DNA of 64,000 bases from Candidatus Sulfotelmatobacter sp. (GTDB taxonomy: Bacteria > Acidobacteriota > Terriglobia > Terriglobales > Acidobacteriaceae). The translations under genes were made by a program, and so were the position numbers. The notes beneath the pieces are model-generated. The model worked only from the letters and a program-made list of their open reading frames with translations, was not told the DNA's origin and did no database searches. The stretch lies in the NCBI GenBank assembly GCA_030041215.1, contig JASHOH010000172.1:1-64000 (forward strand), read 5' to 3'. Each line of letters begins with the position of its first letter. The first letter of the stretch is position 1. This document shows, piece after piece, positions 18,681 to 27,937 of this stretch.

Positions 18681-20833
18681 AACGCTGCGCGCTGAAGGCA
18701 AACGCAATTTTCCCCGCCCTGCTGATTTTCACATTCCTGTTCACAGCACCGCGAACAGCATTTTCCCAGGCAACCTGGCAGCAAATTCCGATTCCGCCCC
18801 TCCCTGCCTTCAAACCGGCGCAGCCGAAGCGGATTCAGCTTTCGAACGGCATGGTGATCTTTCTCCAGGAGGACCACGAGCTGCCTCTGATTCAAGGTTC
18901 CGCGCGCATTCGCGGCGGTAAAGCGCAAGAGTCGGCCGAGAAAACTGGACTCGCCACGATTTTTGGTGAAGTCTGGCGCACCGGAGGAACGAAAGATCAA
19001 ACCGGCGATCAGCTCGACGACTATCTCGAAGCGCGCGCCGCGAAAGTTGAAACTGGAGGTGGGCCCGATTCCACCAGCATCAGCCTGAATTGCCTGAAGG
19101 CCGACTTCGATGACGTGTTCAAAGTTTTCGTCGATCTAATGCGAAATCCCGAGTTCCGCGGCGATAAGCTCGACCTCGCGCAGAAGCAGGCGTACGACGC
19201 CATTTCGCGGCGCAATGACGAAATCGGCGAAATTGCCGAGCGCGAATCGACCAAGCTCGCTTATGGCCCGAACAATCCCTACGCGCGCGAAGCAGAATAC
19301 GCCACTGTCGCCGCGATCACGCGCGACGACTTGTTCGACTGGCACAAAAAGTACGTCGAACCCAATAACATCATTCTCGGCATTGACGGCGATTTCGATC
19401 CCGCCGCAATGGAAAGCAAGCTGCGCGCGGCCTTTGAATCCTGGCCGAAAGGCCCCGAATTGCCGAAGCCGGAAATCAAATACGAACCCGCAAAGCCCGG
19501 CTATTACCTCGTCAAAAAAGAAGACGTCAATCAGAGCAACATCTTCATGGTGACGCTCGGCATCACCCGCAACAACCCTGACTACTATGCGGTTTCGGTC
19601 TTTAACGAAGCGTTCGGCGGCGGATTTTCCTCTCGCCTTTTTAATGACATTCGCACCAAACGCGGACTGGCCTACGAGGTCGGCGGCGGTATTGGCGCCA
19701 ACTTTGGCCATCCTGGGATTGAGCGTTTCGTCGTTGGCACGAAGAGCCAGAGCACGGTTGAATCAATCGAAGCCCTCAATCACGACATCGACGAGCTCTC
19801 CAAGCGCCCAATCACCGACGATGAGATCAAGCACGCCAAAGACGCTATTCTGAACGCCTTCATCTTCCGTCTCGACTCGCCCGACAAAATTCTTGCCGAA
19901 CGTATGGCTTATGAGTTGTACGGCTATCCGCCAGATTGGCTCGACAAATACCAGGCCGAGATTCAAAAAGTAACCGCTGCCGACGTGAATCGCGTCGCCG
20001 CGAAATATGTGCACCGCAATCAACTCGCGGTGCTTGTCGCGGGCAATCCAAACGATTTCGACAAGCCGCTCTCATCCCTTGGTCCAGTGACCGAAATCGA
20101 TATCACCATTCCGCCGCCTCCGGGAATGAAGCAGGAAGAATCGGCAAAGGCCACTGAGTCGAATGACGAGGGCAAAGTCATGGCCGCAAAAGTCGTCGCC
20201 GCTCTCGGCGCCGAAGAGAAGCTGGCCGGCGTCAAGTCTTTGCACACAGAGTTGACGTTGACACGAAAGACGCCGCAGGGTGACATTCCCATGCACGTGG
20301 AGACTTTTATCGTCTTCCCCGATCACCTGCATGCGGCCATTCAAACTCCCAACGGGGAAATCGATGTAATAGCCGCGCCCGACGCAGCTTTCATGGCCGT
20401 TCCCGGCCAGGGCACGCGCGACATGCCCGCCGCACAGAAAACTGAAACTCTGGAGCAGATCAAGCGCGATCCCATTTTCATCGCCGCGCACTGGAAGAAT
20501 TCGAACGTGTTTTTCCGCGCCGCTCGAAGCGAGAAAGTGGGCGATATCGACGCACGCATTGTGGATGTAACTGCCGCTGGAGCTGTCCTCCGCTGGTTCG
20601 TCGACCCGCAGACCGGGCACATCCTGAAAGAAACCTACATGACTCTTGGGCAAAGCGGCCCGGTGCAAGGCGAAACCGATATGGGTGACTGGAAATCCCT
20701 CGGCGGCCTGTCCATCCCCGCTGTCCGCCACAACAAGCAGAATGGGCAGGATTTCAGCACAAGCGAGTACACGTCGCTGGAATTGAATCCCGCGATCGAC
20801 CCGAAAGTTTTTGAGAGGCCGACAGCACCGTAA
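18677..20833 (+). CDS. M16-family non-catalytic partner with C-terminal lipoprotein-carrier-like domain, exported
   Basis: A 718-residue exported protein (signal peptide about residues 1-28, ending PRTAFSQA) that starts inside the stop of the preceding M16 gene. The position of the HxxEH zinc motif reads TGLATIFGEVWRTGGT, so the metal ligands are missing and the protein is probably the non-catalytic partner. Conserved M16 features such as GGGFSSRLFNDIRTKRGLAY are kept. After about residue 500 a separate region of about 190 residues follows (KVVAALGAEEKLAGVKSL ... HILKETYMTLG). It resembles the beta-rich LolA/LolB-like lipoprotein-carrier fold seen in many acidobacterial exported proteins. This extra domain may bind lipid or peptide; that part is inference. 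Confidence 0.88.
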   Translation: MKRCALKANAIFPALLIFTFLFTAPRTAFSQATWQQIPIPPLPAFKPAQPKRIQLSNGMVIFLQEDHELPLIQGSARIRGGKAQESAEKTGLATIFGEVWRTGGTKDQTGDQLDDYLEARAAKVETGGGPDSTSISLNCLKADFDDVFKVFVDLMRNPEFRGDKLDLAQKQAYDAISRRNDEIGEIAERESTKLAYGPNNPYAREAEYATVAAITRDDLFDWHKKYVEPNNIILGIDGDFDPAAMESKLRAAFESWPKGPELPKPEIKYEPAKPGYYLVKKEDVNQSNIFMVTLGITRNNPDYYAVSVFNEAFGGGFSSRLFNDIRTKRGLAYEVGGGIGANFGHPGIERFVVGTKSQSTVESIEALNHDIDELSKRPITDDEIKHAKDAILNAFIFRLDSPDKILAERMAYELYGYPPDWLDKYQAEIQKVTAADVNRVAAKYVHRNQLAVLVAGNPNDFDKPLSSLGPVTEIDITIPPPPGMKQEESAKATESNDEGKVMAAKVVAALGAEEKLAGVKSLHTELTLTRKTPQGDIPMHVETFIVFPDHLHAAIQTPNGEIDVIAAPDAAFMAVPGQGTRDMPAAQKTETLEQIKRDPIFIAAHWKNSNVFFRAARSEKVGDIDARIVDVTAAGAVLRWFVDPQTGHILKETYMTLGQSGPVQGETDMGDWKSLGGLSIPAVRHNKQNGQDFSTSEYTSLELNPAIDPKVFERPTAP

Positions 20834-21021
20834 ACAGCCTGAGGCCGCCCGTGTTCGCGAGAAGAACCTGCGAGGGACCTGTGGATGAAGGGTTAGTCGG
20901 TCCGCCAGTGGTTGATGGCGTGTTGGACGTTGTTGTCGTCTATGGATTCAGCCCGTAGCCCGTGTCCGCTCCCATTCCACTCAGTGCAAGCGCTCCCTCC
21001 CGCCGCCGTTTTCCGAGAGAG

Positions 21022-21438
21022 TTATTTGCCCGGTTTCACCCAGAGCACTGCGAAGTACTTTCCTTTCTCTTCTTTCGCCAAGTTTCCTTCTTCCCGTGAG
21101 GTAAACAGTTGCCGGCCGTTCTCGGCCGCGGGAAACCAAATCTCAGAGAGGAAGCAACGGTCTCGGTAGCAGTGGAACAGGATATGCCCCTTCTCACCCA
21201 CGGCGCGGTCCGAGACTTCATTGGCCGAAGCCATAGCGACGATGTTGCGGTTCGCGTCCCGGATCTTGACCAGGTGGGAAGCAGCGGTGATCCAGTAGTC
21301 CCCGGCGGGAAGCGTCTTATGGAAAACGGTAAAGCTGAAGGGAATGGTTGCCTTGACTGGGCCCGCTTCCGCGGAAGCCAAAACTGCCAGCCCGAATGTG
21401 AGGCCCAGGCATGTAGCGATTAGAGTGTGCTTTTTCAT
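21022..21438 (-). CDS. Small exported protein of unknown function
   Basis: I place the start at ATG 21438 (MKKHTLIATC), which has GAAGGAGA nine bases upstream, rather than 64 codons earlier as in the track. The result is a 138-residue exported protein with a clear signal peptide (LGLTFGLAVLASAEAG). The mature part begins VKATIPFSFTVFHKTLPAGDYWI, a beta-rich pattern I associate with a widespread uncharacterised acidobacterial family. Two Cys (CYRDRC) could form a disulfide. Its 5' end faces the winged-helix regulator gene across 256 bases, so the regulator may control it; this is inference from layout. Confidence 0.75.
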   Translation of the reverse strand: MKKHTLIATCLGLTFGLAVLASAEAGPVKATIPFSFTVFHKTLPAGDYWITAASHLVKIRDANRNIVAMASANEVSDRAVGEKGHILFHCYRDRCFLSEIWFPAAENGRQLFTSREEGNLAKEEKGKYFAVLWVKPGK

Positions 21439-21694
21439 CGATGATTCTCCTTCTTCCGATTTGCTAGCCGGCTTCAAACCGCCCAGCTTTTGCCGCCTTT
21501 CATGGCGAACGAGGCGAAGTTTCGCTGGACCACGCCAGCAGAACAATGGATCCGTTGTGGTTTGAGTGGGGAATGAATGTGACCAGCTAACTTGCTGAAA
21601 GGACAGTAGAATTACCAGAATATGACCCAAGCCGTCTAATGAACGTGGGAGCTCTCTGGGTGTAAACTCTGGGGGTCACAGGGGTGAAGTGGGA

Positions 21695-23833
21695 ATGGCC
21701 CAGCCTGCCGCCAATCCTAAGGTCGTGAGGTTCGGACTTTACGAGCTCGACTCCAACGCCAGGGAACTGCGCAAGGCCGGCGTAAGGATCAAGTTGCAGG
21801 AGCAGCCCTTTCAGATCCTCGAAATGCTGCTGGAGCGCCCTGGGGCCATCGTTACCCGCGAAGAGTTGCAGAAAAAACTCTGGGCCGCCGACACCTTTGT
21901 CGATTTCGATCTCAGCCTGAACAGCGCGATCAAGAAACTCCGCCAGGCGCTGAACGACGATTCTGAGAACCCACGGTTCATTGAAACCTTATATCGGCGC
22001 GGGTACAGGTTCATCGGGCCGATCAATGGAGCGACCACCGCCCACCTTAAGGAAAACCGTCTGTTGCAGGTGGTTGCTTCAGACTCTGTCGCGATGCAAG
22101 CTGAGGCGCCGGCGTCGTCTCGTCGATGGACATGGATGCTGGTTTATGCGGCGATCCCCGTTCTTCTTATTGCGTCGGCGATCATTGCGTACCGGATCTT
22201 TCCTTCCTCTCCACCGAGAGTTTTAGGCTTTACACAGATCACCCATGACGGTCTGTTCAAGGACACCCTCTTCACAGATGGCGAACGAATCTACTTCCAG
22301 GAACTGCAGGGCGATCGTTTCGTGGTCACCCAGGTATCGGTCGCCGGCGGCGACACCAGCAATGTGCCAACACCTTTCGTGAACGTTCACATCAGCGATC
22401 TCGCGCCGAATGGCTCAGCGATCCTGCTTGGCAGGTTTCAAGGCACAGGGAAGGGCATGGAGGCATGGTCGCTTCCCCTTCCCAGCGGGCCCCCGCACCG
22501 GCTCGGTGAGCTTGTGAGCAACGGTGGATCCTGGTCGCCCGATGGCAGTCAAATGGTTCTGTCCGTCGGACCGGACATCTACCTCGCGCAAGGCGACGGT
22601 AGCGAACCACGGAAGCTAGCCAGCGTCGGAGGCCAGGTGTTTGGCGCGCGTTTCGCTCCCGATGGCCGCAGGATTCGGTTTGAAGTCGTTGATCCAAGAA
22701 ATGGCCAGAGTGCGATTTGGGAGATGACACGCGAAGGAAGCAATCTTCATCCGCTGCTCCCGGGTTGGAACTCCGAGCCGCGCGAATGTTGTGGCAGATG
22801 GACCCCTGACGGAAAGTACTACCTATTCCAGAGCTTTCGCGATGGCCGAGTCAGCATCTGGGCGCTTCGTGAAAAATCCTGGTTAAGGGAAGAGGCGAAG
22901 CCAGTGCAGTTGACCAACGGACCATTGGACTTTCTATATCCCGTAGCAAGTCGGGACGGCAAAAGGATTTTTGCGGTTGGATCGCAGCCGCGATGTGAGC
23001 TGTTGCGTTATGACTCGAAAACAGGCTTCGTGCCTTATTTTGACGGCAGGTCGGCAAGCGATCTGGCGTTTTCTGCAGATGGAAAGTGGGTGGCATACGT
23101 GTCTATCCCGGAACGCCAGCTCTGGCGCAGCCGGGTTGACGGCAGCGAGAGGCTGCAACTTACGCCGGAAGGAACGGCTGCTGCGCTCCCACGCTTGTCC
23201 CCGGATGGCAAGCAGATCGTGTTCATGGGCGCCAGCCTGAAGACCGGCTGGCATGCTTACCTGATTTCCAGCGACGGGAGCGGGCTGCGGGAACTCATTC
23301 CGGGTGCGGAAGTCGGATACGATCCTAATTGGTCGCCCGACGGAAAATCTATCGTGTTGACGCTCAACGTGGCTGGCGGAGGGGGATTGCTTCCCGATGG
23401 ACCGGGCATTGCCACGTATGATGTCGCGACGCAAAAGGTCTCGCTAGTCCCAGGCGCAAAGCAGTTGTTCTCTCCCCGCTGGTCGCCGGATGGAAGACAC
23501 ATTGCCGCGATTACCAACGACTCCATGAAACTCATGCTCTTCGATCGTCTGACCCAGCAGTGGCAGGAACTTGTCAGCATGCCCATTGGCTATCCCAGCT
23601 GGTCGCACGACGGGCAGTACATCTATTTCGATACTACCCTTACCGATGACCCTAATTTCTTTCGCATACGTATCTCAGATCGCAAGCTGGAGCGGCTGAT
23701 CAGCCTTAATGGCGTGCGCCAGTACTGGGGAGATTTCGGTTCGTGGACGGGGCTAGCGCAGGACGATTCGCTGCTGCTGGTTCGCGATACCAGCAGTCAG
23801 GAAATCTACGCGCTGGACTGGCAGGCGCCTTAA
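21695..23833 (+). CDS. Membrane-anchored winged-helix regulator with PD40/TolB-like beta-propeller
   Basis: A 712-residue protein from ATG 21695 (AGGGGTGA upstream; the track uses a GTG two codons earlier). Residues about 10-105 are an OmpR/PhoB-type winged-helix DNA-binding domain (LYELDSNARELRKAGVRIKL, RGYRFIGPI). A single membrane segment (MLVYAAIPVLLIASAIIAYRIF) follows, then a periplasmic beta-propeller made of repeats such as SWSPDGSQMVLSVG, FAPDGRRIRFE, LSPDGKQIVFMG and WSPDGKSIVLT. The arrangement is like CadC: a one-component sensor whose outer domain senses a signal and whose inner domain binds DNA. It is divergent from a small exported protein gene, a possible target. The signal is unknown. 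Confidence 0.9.
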   Translation: MAQPAANPKVVRFGLYELDSNARELRKAGVRIKLQEQPFQILEMLLERPGAIVTREELQKKLWAADTFVDFDLSLNSAIKKLRQALNDDSENPRFIETLYRRGYRFIGPINGATTAHLKENRLLQVVASDSVAMQAEAPASSRRWTWMLVYAAIPVLLIASAIIAYRIFPSSPPRVLGFTQITHDGLFKDTLFTDGERIYFQELQGDRFVVTQVSVAGGDTSNVPTPFVNVHISDLAPNGSAILLGRFQGTGKGMEAWSLPLPSGPPHRLGELVSNGGSWSPDGSQMVLSVGPDIYLAQGDGSEPRKLASVGGQVFGARFAPDGRRIRFEVVDPRNGQSAIWEMTREGSNLHPLLPGWNSEPRECCGRWTPDGKYYLFQSFRDGRVSIWALREKSWLREEAKPVQLTNGPLDFLYPVASRDGKRIFAVGSQPRCELLRYDSKTGFVPYFDGRSASDLAFSADGKWVAYVSIPERQLWRSRVDGSERLQLTPEGTAAALPRLSPDGKQIVFMGASLKTGWHAYLISSDGSGLRELIPGAEVGYDPNWSPDGKSIVLTLNVAGGGGLLPDGPGIATYDVATQKVSLVPGAKQLFSPRWSPDGRHIAAITNDSMKLMLFDRLTQQWQELVSMPIGYPSWSHDGQYIYFDTTLTDDPNFFRIRISDRKLERLISLNGVRQYWGDFGSWTGLAQDDSLLLVRDTSSQEIYALDWQAP

Positions 23834-23958
23834 GGCTTTCGCGATCTCTTTCACTGGGCGGTATGCCTGAATTGACGAGGCAGAGCTTTTTTCTTGACAT
23901 CCCTTCTTATAGAACTCATTGACAGGTCAGGCTCAGCCGGATTACAGTAGGCGAACAA

Positions 23959-25017
23959 ATGGCGAATATACCCACCCTGCCATTGTTCGCGGCCCCTCCG
24001 ACTTCTCCGCTCGTCGGCATCGCCCGTCTCGCCGCCCAAGGCGAATCATTGCGCGAAGGCCATCGAGTCGAATATTTCACCCTGCCCGCGAAATCCCTGC
24101 TTAACCGCTGCGTCAGCAAGCGCAAGCTGCCCTTCACCTGGACCATCAACCCTTACCGCGGCTGCGAATTTGGCTGCCGCTATTGTTACGCGCGCTATAC
24201 CCACGAATTCATGGAAATGCGCGACGGTCTCGAGTTCGAGCAGAAAATTTACGTCAAGCAGCACGCGGCCGATCTGCTGCGGAGCGAACTGAAAAAAGTA
24301 AAGAAGAACGAAGCGATCGCTCTGGGTACGGCAACCGATCCTTACCAGCCCGCCGAGCGGCGCTACGAAGTCAGCCGCGCAATTCTCGAGGAGTTCGCCC
24401 GCCATCGCGGATTCGAACTGGGCATTGTCACGAAGTCCAATCTCATTCTTCGCGATCGCGATCTCTTGCTCGAAATCGCGCGCAGCAACACTTTATCAAT
24501 CCACATCACGATCACCACGCTGAATGCAGATCTGGCGCGCATTCTGGAACCGCGCGCCCCGCGCCCTGATTTGCGTATGGACGCCGTGCGCGAACTCAGC
24601 CGCGCAGGCCTCGACGTCGGCCTGAGCTGCTCGCCGGTTCTGCCCGGAATTACGGATTCACCGGCAGATCTGGAAAATCTGGTGCGCAGCGCAGCGGAAT
24701 CAGGCGCCCGCCACATCTTCGCGAACCCGCTGTTTCTGAAACCGTGCTCGTCGGCGGTTTTTCTTCCATTCATCGAACAACACTTTCCACATTTGCTTGA
24801 GAACTACCGCGAACGTTATCAGGATCGCTCATTTCTGCCCGCATCCTATGGCAAGCGCATAGCGCAACTGATCTCACGCTTGCGCCACAAATATCGGATT
24901 GGACGCGGCGATCCGCGCGGCACTGCACCGGCTTGGCCAGTAGATCAAGCTGAAGAACAGTTGGCATTGTTTCGAGGATGGCCGAATGAGCACGATTTTA
25001 TGCATAAAAGCAGGTAA
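23959..25017 (+). CDS. Radical SAM protein, SplB-like
   Basis: A 352-residue radical S-adenosylmethionine protein. The iron-sulfur motif CxxxCxxC appears as YRGCEFGCRYCYARY. Segments ALGTATDPYQPAERR and VTKSNLILRDRDLL are typical of the subgroup related to spore photoproduct lyase (Rv2578c-like) that is common in non-sporulating soil bacteria. Enzymes of this group make a 5'-deoxyadenosyl radical; the substrate of this branch is not established, though DNA photolesion repair has been suggested for relatives. The start is ATG 23959. It stands alone between the regulator and the phosphatase genes. Confidence 0.88.
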   Translation: MANIPTLPLFAAPPTSPLVGIARLAAQGESLREGHRVEYFTLPAKSLLNRCVSKRKLPFTWTINPYRGCEFGCRYCYARYTHEFMEMRDGLEFEQKIYVKQHAADLLRSELKKVKKNEAIALGTATDPYQPAERRYEVSRAILEEFARHRGFELGIVTKSNLILRDRDLLLEIARSNTLSIHITITTLNADLARILEPRAPRPDLRMDAVRELSRAGLDVGLSCSPVLPGITDSPADLENLVRSAAESGARHIFANPLFLKPCSSAVFLPFIEQHFPHLLENYRERYQDRSFLPASYGKRIAQLISRLRHKYRIGRGDPRGTAPAWPVDQAEEQLALFRGWPNEHDFMHKSR

Positions 25018-25134
25018 CTCACCGCCGCTTCGCGCCGTTTCGGAATGACATTGTAAAAAGTTGTGATTTGGAATGACACTAGGGCGTGCAACAACGTTCT
25101 CGCGTCCCCTGGCTCTATAATCAACTGCACTCTC

Positions 25135-26316
25135 ATGGCGACCGTTCCCCCATCGGCGCAACCCGCTCCGGCGCAGCGTGTCCCTTTCAGCATGCGTGTG
25201 AAGCAGTTCTGGCAGCGCGTCACCGAAGGAATGGAAATCAGCCAGCTCTGGTCGCAGTTCGAAACCGAAGCGCGCGCCAGCTACCGCCTCTATTCAAAAG
25301 ACGTTGCCGCAAAAACCCCCGAAGGCCTCACCCAGCGCGGCCGGCACCTTCACGTCGTCAAGGAATTCTTCTGGGCGATCTTAGAGAAGCTCTCGCCCGC
25401 GCGCCGCGTGCTGCTGCTGGCGGCGCTCATTCTGCTCGTGGTTCCTCAAGGGGCCTTCACTTATCGGGGCGAAGGCGGGTCGGTGCACGTGGTCGAGATC
25501 GACTTACAGTTCTGGGGAGGACTCCTTCTTTTCCTGCTGCTAATCCTGGAAATCGCCGACCGCGTCGTGATGAAGCGGGATCTGCAAATCGCCCGTGAGA
25601 TTCAGACCTGGCTGCTTCCCGGCGCCCCGCCGCAAATCCCCGGACTCTCACTGGCCTATGTGACGCGCCCGGCAAATACCGTGGCAGGGGATTATTACGA
25701 CGTATTTCCCCGGCCCGGTAAAACGAATGAAGAAAATCGGGTGGTCTTCGCCGTGGCCGATGTCGCCGGAAAAAGTGTTCCTGCGGCCATGCTCATGGCC
25801 ACGCTTCAGGCCAGTCTGAAGACGCTTTCCACAGCGCAGGTGCCGCTGCCTGAACTGGTGGCGAACATGAACAAATACGCCTGCTCCAACAGCCAAGGTG
25901 GACTGCGCTTCACAACGGCCTTCCTGGCCGAGTACGACGCCTCCAATCGAGTGCTGAATTACATCAACGCGGGACACAACGATCCCATCCTGCGCCGCGC
26001 CAATGGATCGATCGAGCGTCTCGATGTCGGTGGCTTGCCGCTTGGCATTCAGCCTGAGGCCAAATACGAATCGGCCAATGTGACCCTTGCGGCCGGAGAT
26101 TGGCTAGTAATTTTCACCGATGGCCTGGTAGAAGCAGAAAATGCCCGCCAGGATGAATACGGCGAGGCGCGCCTGCTAAGCGCCATCGCCGCCGGAGCAG
26201 CAGGCACACCGGCTGAAATGCTGAAGCGTCTCATGACTGAAGTGGACGTATTTGTGGGTAATACACCACAGCACGACGATGTAACCTGCATGTTGATTAA
26301 AGCCGAAAGCACCTAA
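25135..26316 (+). CDS. Membrane-linked PP2C-type (SpoIIE/RsbU) serine phosphatase
   Basis: A 393-residue protein from ATG 25135 (MATVPPSAQ); the track start 24 codons earlier reads through non-coding sequence. Two hydrophobic segments (RVLLLAALILLVVPQGAF and FWGGLLLFLLLILEIADRVV) anchor it in the inner membrane, and a coiled stretch follows (MKRDLQIAREIQTWLLP). The C-terminal half is a PP2C/SpoIIE phosphatase with metal-binding Asp motifs GDYYDVFP, VADVAGKSVPAAMLMA, NAGHNDPILRR, FTDGLVEAENARQDEYG and HDDVTCMLI. Such enzymes often dephosphorylate anti-sigma-factor antagonists in partner-switching pathways. No anti-sigma or antagonist gene lies beside it, so its partner is unknown. Confidence 0.9.
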   Translation: MATVPPSAQPAPAQRVPFSMRVKQFWQRVTEGMEISQLWSQFETEARASYRLYSKDVAAKTPEGLTQRGRHLHVVKEFFWAILEKLSPARRVLLLAALILLVVPQGAFTYRGEGGSVHVVEIDLQFWGGLLLFLLLILEIADRVVMKRDLQIAREIQTWLLPGAPPQIPGLSLAYVTRPANTVAGDYYDVFPRPGKTNEENRVVFAVADVAGKSVPAAMLMATLQASLKTLSTAQVPLPELVANMNKYACSNSQGGLRFTTAFLAEYDASNRVLNYINAGHNDPILRRANGSIERLDVGGLPLGIQPEAKYESANVTLAAGDWLVIFTDGLVEAENARQDEYGEARLLSAIAAGAAGTPAEMLKRLMTEVDVFVGNTPQHDDVTCMLIKAEST

Positions 26317-26395
26317 CCGTCGAGAACGCGGGAAAAATTCAGGCCGATTCCATTCCTTGAGAGAGTCCCGGCACAGAATCACGTTCCCGGCATCG

Positions 26396-27517
26396 CTACG
26401 CTTTCCTCCGCGATCTCCGCGGTGAATGCCCTTTCATCCACGCGGCGTACATCCGATGAAACGCATGCACGCCGCGCTCCTGCCTCACACTGAACCGCCC
26501 GCGAGAATAACTTCGTGATCGCAAGTTCTTCTGCACGGCTTCGCAGATGGCAACGTCTTCGACCTGAATCTGATGGCTGAACTCGACTGAAGCCTTCGCT
26601 GCCGGCGTGCTATGTTGCGCCTCCGGCAGGTACCATTCAAACATGGCCAGCGTGCGTTCCGGCTCAAGCGGAAGCACGATGTTTAGCGAAAGATTATCGG
26701 GATAGCAGTTCAGCATCCAGTTGGGAAAAACCCAGAAGTAGTCCGTGGTCAAGTCTTCCCGCGCTTCCTGATAGCGCCGCGGAGTCGTATCTCCCGGCTG
26801 CGCCCCACGAATCGGGCTGAACTGCCGCACATAGTTTTCGTGCGGCTCAACTACATACGCGTTGTAGTCAAGCTCGCGATTCAGCCCCGGATGCACGCTG
26901 GGCAGATGGTAGCCCTCCAGATAATTATCGATGTAGGCCTTCCAGTTACATTTCATGTCGTAGGTGCGCCGCTCGAACAATTTAAGACCTTCAACATAAA
27001 ATTTTTTTGCTTGTGCAGGCATTTCGCCCAAACTTTCACGTAAAGGAGCACAGTCATCGTCGAGGTTGACGAAGATAAAGTTAAACCACTCTTCCACCTT
27101 CACTGGCGCAAGCGCGAAATCTTCCGCGCGAAAATTCTCGACGCCCTCCATTTCTGTAGCCGAGATCAGCGATCCATCCAAACCATAGGCCCAGCCGTGG
27201 TAGCCGCAGCGAAAGAGCTTGCGCGAGCCGCAGCCTTCAGCCGCAGGCCCGGCCCGGTGCCGGCAAACGTTATAGAAACCGCGCAGCGTCATGTCCGGAC
27301 CGCGCACCAGCAGCAGCGGTTCGCTGTTCAACTCGGTCGTGAAATAGTCGCCCGGTTGGGCAGCCTGGCCGCGATGTCCGACCACTTGCCATGTTCGGCT
27401 AAAAATACGTTCACGCTCTTCTTCTAACGTTGCTGGATCGGTGTACAGGCGCGATGGCAAAGTCCATGCGCGCCCAATATTTGAATCAATTGAAGGAACG
27501 CCGTTCAAAGTTGCCAT
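26396..27517 (-). CDS. Rieske-type ring-hydroxylating oxygenase, large subunit
   Basis: A 373-residue oxygenase alpha subunit, taken from ATG 27517 (MATLNGVPSI); the track start is 46 codons upstream. The Rieske 2Fe-2S ligands are CRH in NVCRHRAGPAAEG and CGYH in FRCGYHGWAYG. The mononuclear iron site is seen as NYLEGYHLPSVHPGLNRE, and a late Asp follows. Layout and length fit the family of aromatic-ring dioxygenases and choline- or betaine-type monooxygenases, where electrons arrive from a separate reductase. No reductase or beta subunit is nearby, and the substrate cannot be told. The gene is divergent from the pilin gene across 420 bases. Confidence 0.88.
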   Translation of the reverse strand: MATLNGVPSIDSNIGRAWTLPSRLYTDPATLEEERERIFSRTWQVVGHRGQAAQPGDYFTTELNSEPLLLVRGPDMTLRGFYNVCRHRAGPAAEGCGSRKLFRCGYHGWAYGLDGSLISATEMEGVENFRAEDFALAPVKVEEWFNFIFVNLDDDCAPLRESLGEMPAQAKKFYVEGLKLFERRTYDMKCNWKAYIDNYLEGYHLPSVHPGLNRELDYNAYVVEPHENYVRQFSPIRGAQPGDTTPRRYQEAREDLTTDYFWVFPNWMLNCYPDNLSLNIVLPLEPERTLAMFEWYLPEAQHSTPAAKASVEFSHQIQVEDVAICEAVQKNLRSRSYSRGRFSVRQERGVHAFHRMYAAWMKGHSPRRSRRKA

Positions 27518-27937
27518 AGATCTCAAAGGCAGTTCGGAATCCGCTTGGCCAGCAGGATATAATAAAGCGCAGGCTTGCAAGCGCCTACTTCGAGGCTGGC
27601 TGGAGCGTCCCGGAATCTCGCCCGGTTTAATTGCAAGGAGGGCGAAAAACTCCATTCTACAAAGGGCGCAGTTCCATCCCTAGGTCCACGGTAGGAGTTG
27701 ACAGAATTTGTCGAGACGTACCGACGCAATTTGGCACAAACCCCCAGCGGTAAGGTCGAAGACGTTTTAGAATGATACTTAAGTGCCGATCGGCGTTGAA
27801 AATAGGAAGATTACGGTTCCCTCACTGGAACCAAGGTAACTGGCGAATGTGGCCCGGCAAGTGCGAACATCAAGGCTGACTGGGTCATACCATGACCAGC
27901 AAAGAAATCAACAACTTCTAACGAGGGGAACAAAGAG
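27518..27937. other. Long intergenic leader between the Rieske oxygenase and the first pilin gene
   Basis: The 420 bases contain no convincing gene. The half nearest the pilin gene is probably its 5' untranslated region. It holds two perfect short hairpins: GGTTCC-CTCACT-GGAACC (27814-27831) and GGTCAT-ACC-ATGACC (27882-27896). The second lies about 40 bases before the start codon, and GAGGGG (27922-27927) follows it as the ribosome site. I found no match to the c-di-GMP riboswitch core or to a sigma-54 promoter with correct spacing. Confidence 0.5.
27814..27896 (+). promoter_or_regulatory. Two hairpins in the pilin leader
   Basis: Stem-loop one has 6-base arms at 27814-27819 and 27826-27831. 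Stem-loop two has 6-base arms at 27882-27887 and 27891-27896 with a 3-base loop. Both are perfect. Their place in the leader of a pilin gene suggests a role in mRNA stability or translation, but no known RNA class was matched. Confidence 0.35.

Noticed and set aside
27730-27748. Sigma-54 promoter (TTGGCAC ... GC) for the pilin gene
   Set aside because: The GG and GC elements are two bases too far apart and the -12 element is not TTGC.
27700-27937. c-di-GMP riboswitch in the pilin leader
   Set aside because: Such riboswitches often precede pilin genes, but the conserved core sequences and tetraloop receptor were not found. Only two simple hairpins are visible.
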